A stretch of DNA of 64,000 nucleotides, taken from contig NZ_ABIZ01000001.1 of assembly GCF_000172155.1 (NCBI RefSeq), positions 3,567,105-3,631,104 on the forward strand, in the 5' to 3' direction. Of this stretch, positions 25,940 through 34,472 are shown piece after piece (position 1 is the stretch's first letter; every line of letters starts with the position of its first letter). A model generated the notes under the pieces. That model did no database searches. It worked only from the letters and a program-made list of their open reading frames with translations, and had not been told where the DNA came from. The position numbers and the translations under genes are program-made. Origin of the DNA: Verrucomicrobium spinosum DSM 4136 = JCM 18804. GTDB taxonomy: Bacteria; Verrucomicrobiota; Verrucomicrobiia; Verrucomicrobiales; Verrucomicrobiaceae.

Positions 25940-26338
25940 TCACGGGAGATTCCGGGGGATCTGGGACGAATGATGAGTGATTATGGGGGCTGCCAGAGTC
26001 AGGTCGAGCACATAGGTAAACCGCGCTTCAAAGGCCAGGGGCTCATCATCAATCCTGAATGAAAATCGATAGATGCCGCTGGCTGCTTCTATCTCTGCAC
26101 GCAGCGGCTGCACTCTTAGCGTGCTTTCATGCAGCGAGACGTGCAAGTCCTTCTGAGCAGAGAGGTTCTGGAAATACTGCCTCATCGCTTCGGGCGTGTG
26201 GATGGGGCGCGAAGAGAAGGTGGGCAGCAGGATTGCGTCTTTTGCATAAAGGTCGATCAAGCCCTCCACTCTTCCAGAGTTGGCGTTGGCAATCCATTCT
26301 GCGATCAAGGCGGCGGAGGAGTCAAACATGACAGCCAT
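25940..26338 (-). CDS. SnoaL-like / DUF4440 (NTF2-fold) protein
   Basis: A 132-residue cone-fold protein. The start MAVMFDSSAALIAEWIANANSG is followed by VEGLIDLYAKDAILLPTFSSRP and TPEAMRQYFQNL, the usual DUF4440/SnoaL pattern. A beta sheet then carries YRFSFRIDDEPLAFEARFTYVL. Members are small enzymes or ligand-binding proteins; no role can be named. It is transcribed divergently from the hisI-like operon, with the box at 26357-26377 between them, so it may share zinc control. Its 3' end nearly meets that of the COG0523 gene. Confidence 0.75.
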   Translation of the reverse strand: MAVMFDSSAALIAEWIANANSGRVEGLIDLYAKDAILLPTFSSRPIHTPEAMRQYFQNLSAQKDLHVSLHESTLRVQPLRAEIEAASGIYRFSFRIDDEPLAFEARFTYVLDLTLAAPIITHHSSQIPRNLP

Positions 26339-26356
26339 GATGATGGAAGATTTATG

Positions 26357-26377
26357 TAATGCAAATAACTTGCGTTA
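26357..26377. promoter_or_regulatory. Putative Zur operator between SnoaL-like and hisI-like genes
   Basis: TAATGCAA-ATAAC-TTGCGTTA: the most complete palindrome of the set, with a 5-bp spacer and TAA/TTA ends. It overlaps an in-frame ATG at 26359, arguing that hisI starts at 26410. It could control both directions. Confidence 0.7.
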
Positions 26378-26409
26378 TGATTCGAGTTGGGCTCCTTTGT
26401 TTCACGCGA

Positions 26410-26895
26410 ATGTCTGCCCCACTACCCAGTCCCCAATTTCAACCTCGCCACTCCGTTGCCCAAGTGGAGGAAGGTTGTGAACTCGCCCCCAAATTTGATG
26501 AGCAAGGCTTGATCCCCTGCGTGACTACTGACGTTGAGAGCGGTGAGGTGTTGATGCACGGCTATATGAACGCGGAGTCTCTGTCGAAAACGATTCTCTG
26601 GAGGCAGGCGGTGTATTGGAGCCGGAGCAGAAAGAAGCTATGGCACAAAGGGGCAACCAGCGGGCTCGTGCAGAATGTGGCGGAGATACGCGTGGACGAT
26701 GACCAGGACTGCATCTGGCTCAAGGTGCGCGTCACAGGCGGAGCCTCCTGCCATGTAGGCTACCGCTCCTGCTTTTACCGGCGTGTTTCATTGAGCCCGG
26801 CAGACAGCGGGTACGCACTGGAGTTTGCCGAAGATTCCAAAGTGTTTGATCCACAATCCGTCTATGGCGATGCGCCGAACCCCACCCGTCTATGA
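26410..26895 (+). CDS. hisI: HisI-like phosphoribosyl-AMP cyclohydrolase paralogue
   Basis: A 161-residue protein from MSAPLPSPQF. The PRA-CH core is clear: GEVLMHGYMNAESL (46-59), YWSRSRKKLWHKGATSG (69-85), VDDDQDC (95-101) and SCHVGYRSCFYR (113-124). The reaction is hydrolysis of phosphoribosyl-AMP in histidine synthesis, normally needing zinc held by three cysteines. Here the first zinc cysteine (D-C-D-x-D) is aspartate (Asp97), while Cys114 and Cys121 remain; Cys101 is nearby. No other his gene is adjacent. Position behind a Zur box and before a COG0523 gene fits a stand-by paralogue for zinc starvation, an arrangement known from comparative work on COG0523 clusters. The stop overlaps the next ATG by 4 bp. 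Confidence 0.85.
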   Translation: MSAPLPSPQFQPRHSVAQVEEGCELAPKFDEQGLIPCVTTDVESGEVLMHGYMNAESLSKTILWRQAVYWSRSRKKLWHKGATSGLVQNVAEIRVDDDQDCIWLKVRVTGGASCHVGYRSCFYRRVSLSPADSGYALEFAEDSKVFDPQSVYGDAPNPTRL

Positions 26896-27989
26896 AAAAA
26901 ATTCCACTTGTGTTGATCGCTGGATTTCTTGGAGCAGGCAAAACCACTTTCCTTCAAGAGTTGCTCACCGCCTTAAAGCGATGGAACGTCCCGGCAAGCG
27001 TGGTGATCAACGATTTCGAGAACGCTGAAGTGGACGCTGCGCGACTGCGCCACACGGCTGGCATGGTCGTGGAAACGGTGAGCGGCGCTTGCGTATGCTG
27101 CTCGTCTCTGGAGGAGTTTCTGGGAAAGCTCGCCACCATTGAAGTCGCTGAAGGAGGCGTGTTGCTGGTGGAGGCAAATGGCACTTCGGACTACATCACG
27201 CTGATTGCGGCTCTCACGGCACGGGCGGAGGCCGGGAGGTTCATCTCGCCGCTGCAGGTGACCATGATTGATGCGAGCCGTTGGCAGAATCGCTACTGGC
27301 ACAACAAACTGGAGTGTGAGCAGGTGCAAACCTCCACGCACTGGTGCCTGCGTCATCATGGGAAGGCTGCCAAGAAGCGGTTGCTGAGTGTGCGCAAGCA
27401 AGTGACAAAACTTGCTCCCAAAGCGGTTGAAACCGACGCGGATTACTTTGCGCAATACCTGAGCCTGTTGTGCACTTTTTCCACACCCGAGGAAGCCCCC
27501 CAACCGGTGGGGAGGCTTGAGTCACATTCAGACTTTGGGGACGAGGATGATGACGGCGACACTTCAAGTCCCTCTCATCGACCGCATGTTCATCATCACG
27601 TTCATCACCACCATGACGAGCTGGCCTTCACCTCCATGATGGTAACGTTGCCTGAGGTGGTAGAGACGCGGGATCTGAAACGGGTGCTGGATGGGCTGCC
27701 AGAGAGTGTTTTGCGGGTGAAGGGCATCTGCAGGCTGGCGGCGTATCCCGGCATGGTGTTCTCAATCCAACACCTTCGTCCCGAGGTGGAGACATGGTGT
27801 GAGCCGGTCGGCGAAGTGGAAATCGAGCCCACTTGCATCATCATCGGTGTGGGCATGCCCGCTCACGAAATCCGCGCCGAGTTTCAGGCAATACCCCTGG
27901 CAAGAATGCAGGACGACCCACTCGACCGCACCCGTGCATTGCCGGAGATAGTTTCCTCTGCCCAGCATGGCGCTGATGCCTGGACGTGA
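26892..27989 (+). CDS. COG0523 GTPase with CxCC and His-rich loop
   Basis: A 365-residue G3E GTPase: Walker A GFLGAGKTT (11-19), metal motif GACVCCSS with Cys67, Cys69 and Cys70, and VLLVEANGTSDY as the Walker B region. The usual NKxD is not visible; QTSTHWCLRHHGK stands in that area. A His-rich loop HRPHVHHHVHHHHDE (about 229-243) follows an acidic stretch, typical of zinc-handling members. The C-terminal domain contains RVKGICRLAAYPGMVFSIQ. It is translationally coupled to hisI, so it may deliver zinc to, or spare zinc for, that enzyme or another target (inference). Confidence 0.85.
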   Translation: MKKIPLVLIAGFLGAGKTTFLQELLTALKRWNVPASVVINDFENAEVDAARLRHTAGMVVETVSGACVCCSSLEEFLGKLATIEVAEGGVLLVEANGTSDYITLIAALTARAEAGRFISPLQVTMIDASRWQNRYWHNKLECEQVQTSTHWCLRHHGKAAKKRLLSVRKQVTKLAPKAVETDADYFAQYLSLLCTFSTPEEAPQPVGRLESHSDFGDEDDDGDTSSPSHRPHVHHHVHHHHDELAFTSMMVTLPEVVETRDLKRVLDGLPESVLRVKGICRLAAYPGMVFSIQHLRPEVETWCEPVGEVEIEPTCIIIGVGMPAHEIRAEFQAIPLARMQDDPLDRTRALPEIVSSAQHGADAWT

Positions 27990-28031
27990 GACGGGAAGAA
28001 GCAATTCAGCCCGAATCATGCAAAAAGCGTC

Positions 28032-29117
28032 ATGCCCCGAAGAACGGCACACACCATCGGCTGCTGCATCCTGTTGCTGTGGGGCACGGTATTCATCTAC
28101 TTTTACGGTAGTGGTCGTGTCATCCACTATTTGCCGGAAGACGGATGGTTTCGACCAATGGTGCTATGGGGTGGGATAGGCATGGCGGGGCTGGGGCTGT
28201 TTAACCTGATCGCCTGCCAACCACCGCCAGGCGAAACCAGGGATCACTCCTGCCGGGGATGTGGTCCTGAAGACACCGGTGCTGCTGGGCCATTGCCGTT
28301 GGCGGATGGCCTGGGCGAACACGTGAAAAGCCTGGAAACCGACAGTCTGAGTCGGGTGGATGCGATGATTTTCTCATCAAGAATTCATCTCCCTCAAGGC
28401 GTCGAGGTCGGGGATACCCTGCCTTGGAAGGACGATTCGTCTCATTCCGGTGAATTTCGGCCGCAATGGGGAATGTTAGAGTGGGTTCAACTGGGGTTCC
28501 TCGCCGTCCCCATCGCCATCTCGGCCATGTTCAGCCCTGACCAGTTCAGTCTTCATGCGCTGGAGAACAAGGGGCTCTATGAGGGGGAGTCCAACCAAAC
28601 GGGCAGACTCCGCGGCTCTCTGCCCGTCTTCAACGGGGCCGGAACGGTGGGCGGTACGAGTCCGGATGGGCGAGGTGACTACATCGTGATTGACGAGCAG
28701 AATCTCCGGCGGTCCTTTAAATTGAGTGATCTCGAAGCGACTGTTCCACGATCACAGGAGGGAGATTTTCAGTTGAGTCTGGCGGAGCTGTATCTCATCG
28801 CCGGGGACCCTGACATGGCCAGTGTTGTCGATGGTCAGCCCGTGGAGACGCTGGGCCGGGTGATCCCTGAAAAGGGAAATACCGAAGGCGGCAGACGGTT
28901 GCGTCTATTCAGGCTTGAGGTGATGTGTTGTGCCGCTGATGCCCGGCCGTACTCGATTGCGGTGGGGGTGGGGGAGCCTCCTCCTCCTCTCAAGAGCATG
29001 GCCTGGGTCAAGGTCCGCGGGGTCATCCGCTATCTCCCCAGCAAAGGGAGGTGGCTGCCGCGACTGCATGCCAGATCCATCCAGCCGACAACTGCCCCGC
29101 TGGAAAATCCGTTTTAG
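28032..29117 (+). CDS. DUF1980/TIGR03943 membrane protein (YcgQ-like)
   Basis: A 361-residue protein with two N-terminal membrane segments (about 9-27 and 43-62) and a third near 148-168 (VQLGFLAVPIAISAMF). The soluble C-terminal domain holds the family hallmark VMCCAADARPYSIAVGV (about 296-312) and GVIRYLPSKGRW. In other bacteria this protein pairs with a DUF318 permease (YcgR) and is Zur-regulated next to COG0523 genes. No DUF318 gene is in this window, so the partner is absent or encoded elsewhere. It starts 42 bp after the COG0523 gene and completes the operon, which ends at the terminator 29184-29211. Confidence 0.75.
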   Translation: MPRRTAHTIGCCILLLWGTVFIYFYGSGRVIHYLPEDGWFRPMVLWGGIGMAGLGLFNLIACQPPPGETRDHSCRGCGPEDTGAAGPLPLADGLGEHVKSLETDSLSRVDAMIFSSRIHLPQGVEVGDTLPWKDDSSHSGEFRPQWGMLEWVQLGFLAVPIAISAMFSPDQFSLHALENKGLYEGESNQTGRLRGSLPVFNGAGTVGGTSPDGRGDYIVIDEQNLRRSFKLSDLEATVPRSQEGDFQLSLAELYLIAGDPDMASVVDGQPVETLGRVIPEKGNTEGGRRLRLFRLEVMCCAADARPYSIAVGVGEPPPPLKSMAWVKVRGVIRYLPSKGRWLPRLHARSIQPTTAPLENPF

Positions 29118-29183
29118 CGCAAGCAAAGAGGGATGGGACCGGTTGTGACACATTTAATGCATTGGATGTGCCTTGGTTTTTGA

Positions 29184-29211
29184 ACTGCGGAAAGCGCAGT
29201 CAAAGTTTTTT
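29184..29211 (+). terminator. Terminator of the hisI-COG0523-DUF1980 operon
   Basis: ACTGCG (29184-29189) pairs with CGCAGT (29195-29200) around GAAAG, followed by CAAAG and a run of six T. Confidence 0.65.
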
Positions 29212-29267
29212 GCGATCATAAGCGGCAGCGAAGCGCTGTCTGCGACGACGCTCGCACCTTGCCAGAC

Positions 29268-29990
29268 TCACGGTGCCGGTTTCTCAGCATGTTCTGGAGC
29301 CCGCGTGATATCATACTCACGCCATGCCACTTGATGTTTGTCGGTCTTAGGGAAACACTTGGAGCCTGGGGAGGTAGGTTTGGCACCTTCGGCGAGGATC
29401 CCGGCTTTGGTGAGGGCATCACGTTGATCCACGCCCCAGTCCAGCTTCAGATCGGCGATGGGTTGATGGGAGAGGATGGCAAAGACGATCTCGCGGCTCT
29501 TGTTCACGCCTTCGGGGAGTGCCGTGTTGATGTCCCACATTTCTTCAGCACGAAGCCCCGACTCGGGCGGAAGCTTGATGGTGCGGTCCTTGAACACCTT
29601 GCCGCTGGGCTGGGAGGGGTTGGGATAATAGAGGAGCACGCCTCCATCTGCGTTGATCGCCCCCACATAGAGCCAGCCACTTTCGGGTGTGCGGATGCCC
29701 ACGCTCTGGCGGTCACCAGTCTGGTAGGAGGGTTGGTTGGTGGTGATCTGGAAGGGCCCTTCCGAGGCACCTGCGGGAGGGAGATTTGCGGTTTCGGCGG
29801 CTGTCGGGACAGCGCTGGTGGAAGGCTTGTCTGTCGTGGTGGCTGCGGTAGCCGTTGCGGGGGGAGCGGTCGTTTGGGTGGAGGGAGAAGCGGGGGCTTC
29901 CTTCTTGCACCCAGCGGTCAAGGTGACGAAAGCCACCGCGGCAGCGGCACAGGCAATATAGGCGGAGGAGGAGAGGGAGGGGCGGACCAT
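29268..29990 (-). CDS. Lipoprotein with DUF4384-like domain
   Basis: A 240-residue lipoprotein from the ATG at 29990; the lipobox is VTLTAGC. A Thr/Ala/Pro-rich linker (about 27-70) leads to a beta-rich domain with FQITTNQPSYQTGDRQSV and SGWLYVGAINADGGVLLYYPN, which resembles DUF4384 (a domain seen in caspase-like and surface proteins). The function is not known; it is probably displayed in the periplasm. It lies downstream of the hydrolase-like lipoprotein gene on the same strand, 126 bp away. Confidence 0.65.
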   Translation of the reverse strand: MVRPSLSSSAYIACAAAAVAFVTLTAGCKKEAPASPSTQTTAPPATATAATTTDKPSTSAVPTAAETANLPPAGASEGPFQITTNQPSYQTGDRQSVGIRTPESGWLYVGAINADGGVLLYYPNPSQPSGKVFKDRTIKLPPESGLRAEEMWDINTALPEGVNKSREIVFAILSHQPIADLKLDWGVDQRDALTKAGILAEGAKPTSPGSKCFPKTDKHQVAWREYDITRAPEHAEKPAP

Positions 29991-30116
29991 GATCAAAGGA
30001 GTGCGGCAGCTACTGTTCCGGAGGTGGGCGCATTGGCAGGCGGCACCCGGGATCTACTACTGGGACGGTCCCGGCGGGGCGTCAAGCTGAGCGTGTTTGC
30101 GCTGACGTTCCACGCT

Positions 30117-31607
30117 TTAATTTCGACGTGACATTTGCTTCACAGTGGATTCCCGAGCCTCAATAAGGCGGGTGATGAAGTGTCGAAATGGATCATTCCA
30201 AATGTCGCCGTGGCCATCAATGACTGCCTTGTCCGCTTGGGCGACCATGAAGGGGCCGATGCTGCTGGCGTCGTCCACCAACCCCTGAGTCTGGAAGGGG
30301 GACATGAAACCCCGCCCGTGTTCGCCTGCGGACAGGGGCTTCATCGCAGCCAGTCCGGTCTTGCCTTTCTGCTGGGGGATGGCCCGCAACATGGCACCGT
30401 CGCCGGATTTGACTAGGTCGTGGGTGGCAAAGGGGCGGTAGGCCCCAAGCGCGACACGGAGGCGTACGCCCTGCTCGATCCAGGGAGTCTGTTGTGTGGA
30501 GCTGGTGAGATTGCCCAGCGTCTGACCGATGGGGAACAGGGTCTTGTTGGGAACGTCCGTTTTGGAGCCCACCACAATCATCCGCGGAAGGTAGATGTAG
30601 GGGACGCGTCGGGACTCGGCCAGACTTGCCAGGCGTTGGTCGCGACTGTAGCGGGCGATGGTGACATAGCGCAGGGCTTCAAAGGCGGGATTCACCAACA
30701 CCACCATGTCCCAGTTGCGATGCACCCAAGGGCGTTCCTTGCGACGTTCGTGGTCATACACCAGTTCCATGAGGTCATCTTCGTAAGAGCGGGAGACGGA
30801 GGAGAATACGGCTGCCGCTCCGAAGCTGTGGCCCACGATGATGGCGCGGGAGTTCTTGTCCGCAGCATTGCGGGGTTCTGCTTCCTCGAACCGCCGGCGG
30901 ATGAGGGAAATGCGTTTCAAGGTCTCTGCCATGGCGCGGTAGCCGATTTCCTCGGCCGTGCCCTTGCGGTTCCAGAAGCTGAGGTAGTGGGGGATGTTTG
31001 CCACAAAGCTGGCTCCTTTGACGCCTTCAATGCCAAGTGAGGTGGCGTTCTGAATGACGCGCCCGCGCCAGCTCAGATAGATGGCGATGACGGGGCGCTT
31101 CAGGGCACCGGGCTTGGTGTTCTCATCCTCCCACACTTCGTAAGCGGCCTTGCGGAACTCCCTCAGATTGTCATTTTTCTCCTGGGCGTTGTTGTTCCAA
31201 CCATGGGCAAAGGCCAGGATGATGACGCCATTACGGTAGCGGGCGCTGTTCTTCGCCAGATCGGTCTCCAGAGTCGCTTCCAGGAACTCGATCTGATTGC
31301 GTCCTCGTCCGGGCCGGGTGCCTGAGACGGAATCGACCGCATCCGGTGTGGTCTCCCAGTAGCTGCCTTGGTCGTCGCACTCAATGTGGGCAAGCTTGAA
31401 AGTGTCGCCGTACACTTCGAAGACGCGGTGCTCGCGGATCTTGGCGGAAACGTTCTCCGGATCCACGGCGGCATGTCGGCTGGGGGGTGATTTTGGCTGC
31501 TGCGGCAGCCGTGCCGTGGAGTAGTCTGAGCGATATTGCTTGTGAGCGACACAACTCGTAGCTGCGAGAAGCAGCGTTGCCCAGGCAAAACACAGTCCCA
31601 TTTTCAT
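30117..31607 (-). CDS. Lipoprotein with alpha/beta-hydrolase-like domain
   Basis: A 496-residue lipoprotein from the ATG at 31607 (MKMGLCFAWATLLLAATSC, lipobox AATSC). The hydrolase core shows FAHGWNNNAQEK (oxyanion region, about 134-145) and the nucleophile elbow VGHSFGAAAV (about 260-270, Ser in GHSFG), then a strand with MVVLVNPAFEA. A downstream His for the triad could be in FATHDLVKSGDG. This arrangement is like esterase/lipase or DUF900-type alpha/beta hydrolases. The substrate is unknown; it probably acts at the periplasmic face of a membrane. Confidence 0.7.
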   Translation of the reverse strand: MKMGLCFAWATLLLAATSCVAHKQYRSDYSTARLPQQPKSPPSRHAAVDPENVSAKIREHRVFEVYGDTFKLAHIECDDQGSYWETTPDAVDSVSGTRPGRGRNQIEFLEATLETDLAKNSARYRNGVIILAFAHGWNNNAQEKNDNLREFRKAAYEVWEDENTKPGALKRPVIAIYLSWRGRVIQNATSLGIEGVKGASFVANIPHYLSFWNRKGTAEEIGYRAMAETLKRISLIRRRFEEAEPRNAADKNSRAIIVGHSFGAAAVFSSVSRSYEDDLMELVYDHERRKERPWVHRNWDMVVLVNPAFEALRYVTIARYSRDQRLASLAESRRVPYIYLPRMIVVGSKTDVPNKTLFPIGQTLGNLTSSTQQTPWIEQGVRLRVALGAYRPFATHDLVKSGDGAMLRAIPQQKGKTGLAAMKPLSAGEHGRGFMSPFQTQGLVDDASSIGPFMVAQADKAVIDGHGDIWNDPFRHFITRLIEARESTVKQMSRRN

Positions 31608-31744
31608 CAGCACAGATTATTGCGCGATGTGATGATGTAAAGAAAAAACCTGGCGAAGGGTCACTTGAGACGGACTATCCTCACAACTCTTTGTGCGCTA
31701 AGAGCTTCACTGACTGTACCCAACTTTGACTCGCTGGCGGCTCG

Positions 31745-33160
31745 TCAGCATTGGGGTGTGCTGCCCAGTCTGGTCGCCCGCGACCACGGCACCCTGATGG
31801 TAAGGAATCCCCCGGGCTGTAATTCTGCTGTCGCCGTGGTTCCCAGCAATCGGGCGTAGATCGCCACCAGGGAGAGCCCGAGCCCGGAGTGGCTGATGAT
31901 TCCCTCCCCCTCACCGTGCCGGGAAGGCTTTCTCCAGAATCGCTCCATCAAATGAGGCAGATCCGCACTGGAGAGCCCGGGGGCAGGATTGGAAACCGCC
32001 AGCTGTTCCGCAGAAGATTTTATGGTAATGGTCGCACCAGCGGGGGCATGGGAAACGGCATTCTCCAGCAGATTATTGGCGATAGCATCCCAGATCACCG
32101 GATCAGACTGCAGATGGCCGGATTCCGGTTTCAATAAAAGGGTGAGCCCGCGCAATTCCGCGGACCCTCTAAAGCGCTCCACGGCTCCCTCGCCCAACCC
32201 TGCTGGATCCACGGGCTGCAGGTGCACAGGCTGCCGACCTGCTTCAGCGCGGGAGAGCAGGGTGAGCTTCTGCAGCAATTGCTCGAGCCCTTTGAGTACC
32301 TTTTGAGCTTCTTCAAATTGCTCCGTGGTCCGCTCATCGGGCCACTCTGCCATGAGTTCGATGATGGCCCGCAGTTCCGCGAGAGGAGTGCGCAGCTCAT
32401 GAGCCGCATGGCTGCTGAACCGGCGCTCGCGTTCAATCGCCTCGCGGGCGCGGGTGAGCAGGTCATTCACCCTCCGGCCCACGGGAGCCAGCTCTGTCGG
32501 CAGCGTGGTGGCATCCAGGGTGCGGGCGGGGTCATCGACCGGTATTTCCTGAACCTCCCTGGCAAGATCTGTTACCGGCCGCAGGCTTCTCCGCACCACG
32601 CTGCGCATCACAATCAGTCCCACGAGCATTCCCATGGCGGCCGTGCTGGCGACCACCATGCCGAGAGTATGCAAGGTCTCGCCCAGGGCGGTGCTGTCAC
32701 TGGCCACTCCCAGTTCCACCAGGCTGGCCCCGTCGGGCTGATCTCGGGACTTTACGGGGACGGCCAGCCAGAGGGCCCTGCCAGGGCGTCCATCGGGGAG
32801 AGTGAGGTATCCATTCAGAGGTTTGCGCGTCAGGGGCTCCGGCAGAGAAGGCAGGCGGTCACGACGCAGGGAAGGGGAGCGCGCCAGCAGGCTGCCACTG
32901 GGAGTACGAAATTCGAAGTAGTCGCCCCCGGCAGCGGAGCCAAAGCCAGCAAACTCCTGCACTTCCAGATCGATCTCCAGCTTGCGTCGCTCCATCTCAG
33001 ATGTCGTCACCAGAGCATCGGCCTTGGCGGCAAGGACGGCGTCGAAATTGCGCAAGAGCAGCCGTTCAGCGGTGAAATAGATGAGCCCCCCCCCCGCTGG
33101 CAGGAGGACGACGGCCGCAACGCAGAGAGCCAGCGTAAGGCGTGTAAGGAGTGAGGTCAT
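31745..33160 (-). CDS. Sensor histidine kinase
   Basis: A 471-residue two-TM sensor: TM1 about 7-30, a periplasmic domain of about 130 residues, TM2 about 167-187, then a HAMP-like linker. The H box is FSSHAAHELRTPLAELRA (His about 251) and the N box NNLLENAVSHAP. The G1 region reads SNPAPGLSS, lacking the usual Asp of D-x-G-x-G, although a C-terminal SGLGLSLVAIYARL G2 box is present. Nucleotide binding may therefore differ from the norm. It is coupled to the response regulator by an ATGA overlap, and with the PepSY gene upstream forms a three-gene operon. Confidence 0.85.
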   Translation of the reverse strand: MTSLLTRLTLALCVAAVVLLPAGGGLIYFTAERLLLRNFDAVLAAKADALVTTSEMERRKLEIDLEVQEFAGFGSAAGGDYFEFRTPSGSLLARSPSLRRDRLPSLPEPLTRKPLNGYLTLPDGRPGRALWLAVPVKSRDQPDGASLVELGVASDSTALGETLHTLGMVVASTAAMGMLVGLIVMRSVVRRSLRPVTDLAREVQEIPVDDPARTLDATTLPTELAPVGRRVNDLLTRAREAIERERRFSSHAAHELRTPLAELRAIIELMAEWPDERTTEQFEEAQKVLKGLEQLLQKLTLLSRAEAGRQPVHLQPVDPAGLGEGAVERFRGSAELRGLTLLLKPESGHLQSDPVIWDAIANNLLENAVSHAPAGATITIKSSAEQLAVSNPAPGLSSADLPHLMERFWRKPSRHGEGEGIISHSGLGLSLVAIYARLLGTTATAELQPGGFLTIRVPWSRATRLGSTPQC

Positions 33161-33852
33161 GATGACGAGGACGGAGAGGCGGCATCTGGATCCAGCAAGT
33201 AGCCGAGACCCCTGCGGGTGTGGATAAGCTGGGGTACACCTGGCGGAGAGAGCTTCCGCCGCAGCGAATACACGGCTGTATCCACCGCATTGCTCAGAGG
33301 ACTGTCCGTTTCACTGTATAGGCGGGCTTCGATCTGTTCGCGGCTGAAGATCTGTCCCGGATGTCTGGCCAGGCAATCCAGGAGGGCAAACTCCCGCGCG
33401 GTCAGCGTGACTGGATTGCCCAGCCGGCTCACGGTGCGGGCTGCGAAATCGATTTCCAGCGGACCGACCCGGATCCTGGAGTCAGGCTTGCCGTGACGGC
33501 GTCTCACGAGGGCCTCAAGGCGCGCTGCCAACTCGATGATGGCAAAGGGTTTGATGAGATAATCATCCGCTCCCGTGACCAGACCCCGCACCCGGTCCTC
33601 CACGCTGTCGAGCGCCGTCAGAAGGAGCACGGGTGTGTCCACCTGCTGTTGGCGCCATGTGGCCAGGAGCTCCAGGCCGGACTGACCGGGCAGCATGATG
33701 TCAAGGATCACGGCATCATACGCGGCCAGTTCTGCCAGTTGAGCACCCTCCTCCGCGGAGGAGGCTTCATCAACAGCATGGCCCAGGCGGGTGAGCGCCC
33801 GGGCCACGGTCTTGCGCAATCGGGTGGCGTCTTCAATGAAGAGCAGGCGCAT
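33157..33852 (-). CDS. OmpR-family response regulator
   Basis: A 231-residue regulator; the ATG at 33852 (MRLLFIEDATRLRKTVARAL) is the natural start although the frame runs further upstream. Receiver domain: acidic pair near residues 7-8, phospho-acceptor in AVILDIMLPGQSG (about Asp51), Thr/Ser in LLLTALD, and Lys in YLIKPF (about 101). The winged-helix DNA-binding domain (about 130-225) has REFALLDCLARHPGQIFSREQ and YSLRRKLSPP. It follows the PepSY gene by 19 bp and overlaps the kinase start. Confidence 0.9.
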   Translation of the reverse strand: MRLLFIEDATRLRKTVARALTRLGHAVDEASSAEEGAQLAELAAYDAVILDIMLPGQSGLELLATWRQQQVDTPVLLLTALDSVEDRVRGLVTGADDYLIKPFAIIELAARLEALVRRRHGKPDSRIRVGPLEIDFAARTVSRLGNPVTLTAREFALLDCLARHPGQIFSREQIEARLYSETDSPLSNAVDTAVYSLRRKLSPPGVPQLIHTRRGLGYLLDPDAASPSSSS

Positions 33853-33871
33853 TGGGCAAGGAGGATAAGGA

Positions 33872-34360
33872 TCAGTCAGCCTTCTGGGTGAGGATGGTGC
33901 CGTCCGCGCTGAAGACCGCTTTAATATCGCCGCCATCCTTTTCCTGGCGGTCAATCTCCACACGGTACGTCACCTTGTCGCCCTCGGTTTCCTTTTCCAC
34001 GTCGTCCACCCGGCCTGTGGTGCTGGCCAGTTTCTTGGCGGCGTCCTGTACGGCGGCAGGGGCCTCACTCAGGGCGATATCGTCACGCACCTTGGTCACG
34101 GTGCCGTTGGCGTTCAGGTAGAGTTTGCGTTCGTGCTTGGCAGAGGGGAGTTTGACCTCGGCCACGTACAGGTTCTGCCCCTGGATGCTGATGAGGTCCA
34201 CTTCGTCCAGAGTACCGCCCGCGAGGTTTTGATTGATCGCTTGCTGTACGGAAGCAGGGCACTCTGCCAGGGTGATGTCCTTGGCGGAGAGGACAGGGGC
34301 GCAAGTGAGGGCTGCGAGCAGCGCTGCGGCAGGAACGAAGAGGAGGCATTTGGTTTTCAT
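33872..34360 (-). CDS. Secreted PepSY-like protein
   Basis: A 162-residue periplasmic protein; the start at 34360 (MKTKCLLFVPAAALLAALTCAPVLSA) gives a clear signal peptide. Two PepSY-like repeats follow: PASVQQAINQNLAGGTLDEVD...VAEVKL and PAAVQDAAKKLASTTGRVDDVE...YRVEID. PepSY proteins commonly accompany OmpR/HK systems and are thought to sense or modulate envelope conditions. As the first gene of the regulator-kinase operon, it may be the signal partner or the target of the system (inference). Confidence 0.75.
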   Translation of the reverse strand: MKTKCLLFVPAAALLAALTCAPVLSAKDITLAECPASVQQAINQNLAGGTLDEVDLISIQGQNLYVAEVKLPSAKHERKLYLNANGTVTKVRDDIALSEAPAAVQDAAKKLASTTGRVDDVEKETEGDKVTYRVEIDRQEKDGGDIKAVFSADGTILTQKAD

Positions 34361-34472
34361 AGTCGGATGTTTTTGTAGGGTTTTTGGTTGTGGCTCCAGC
34401 AGTGGTGACCACGCAGACATCCTGCCATGCGGACATGACGCGAAGATGATGACACAGAAGTTTTCGAATCTC

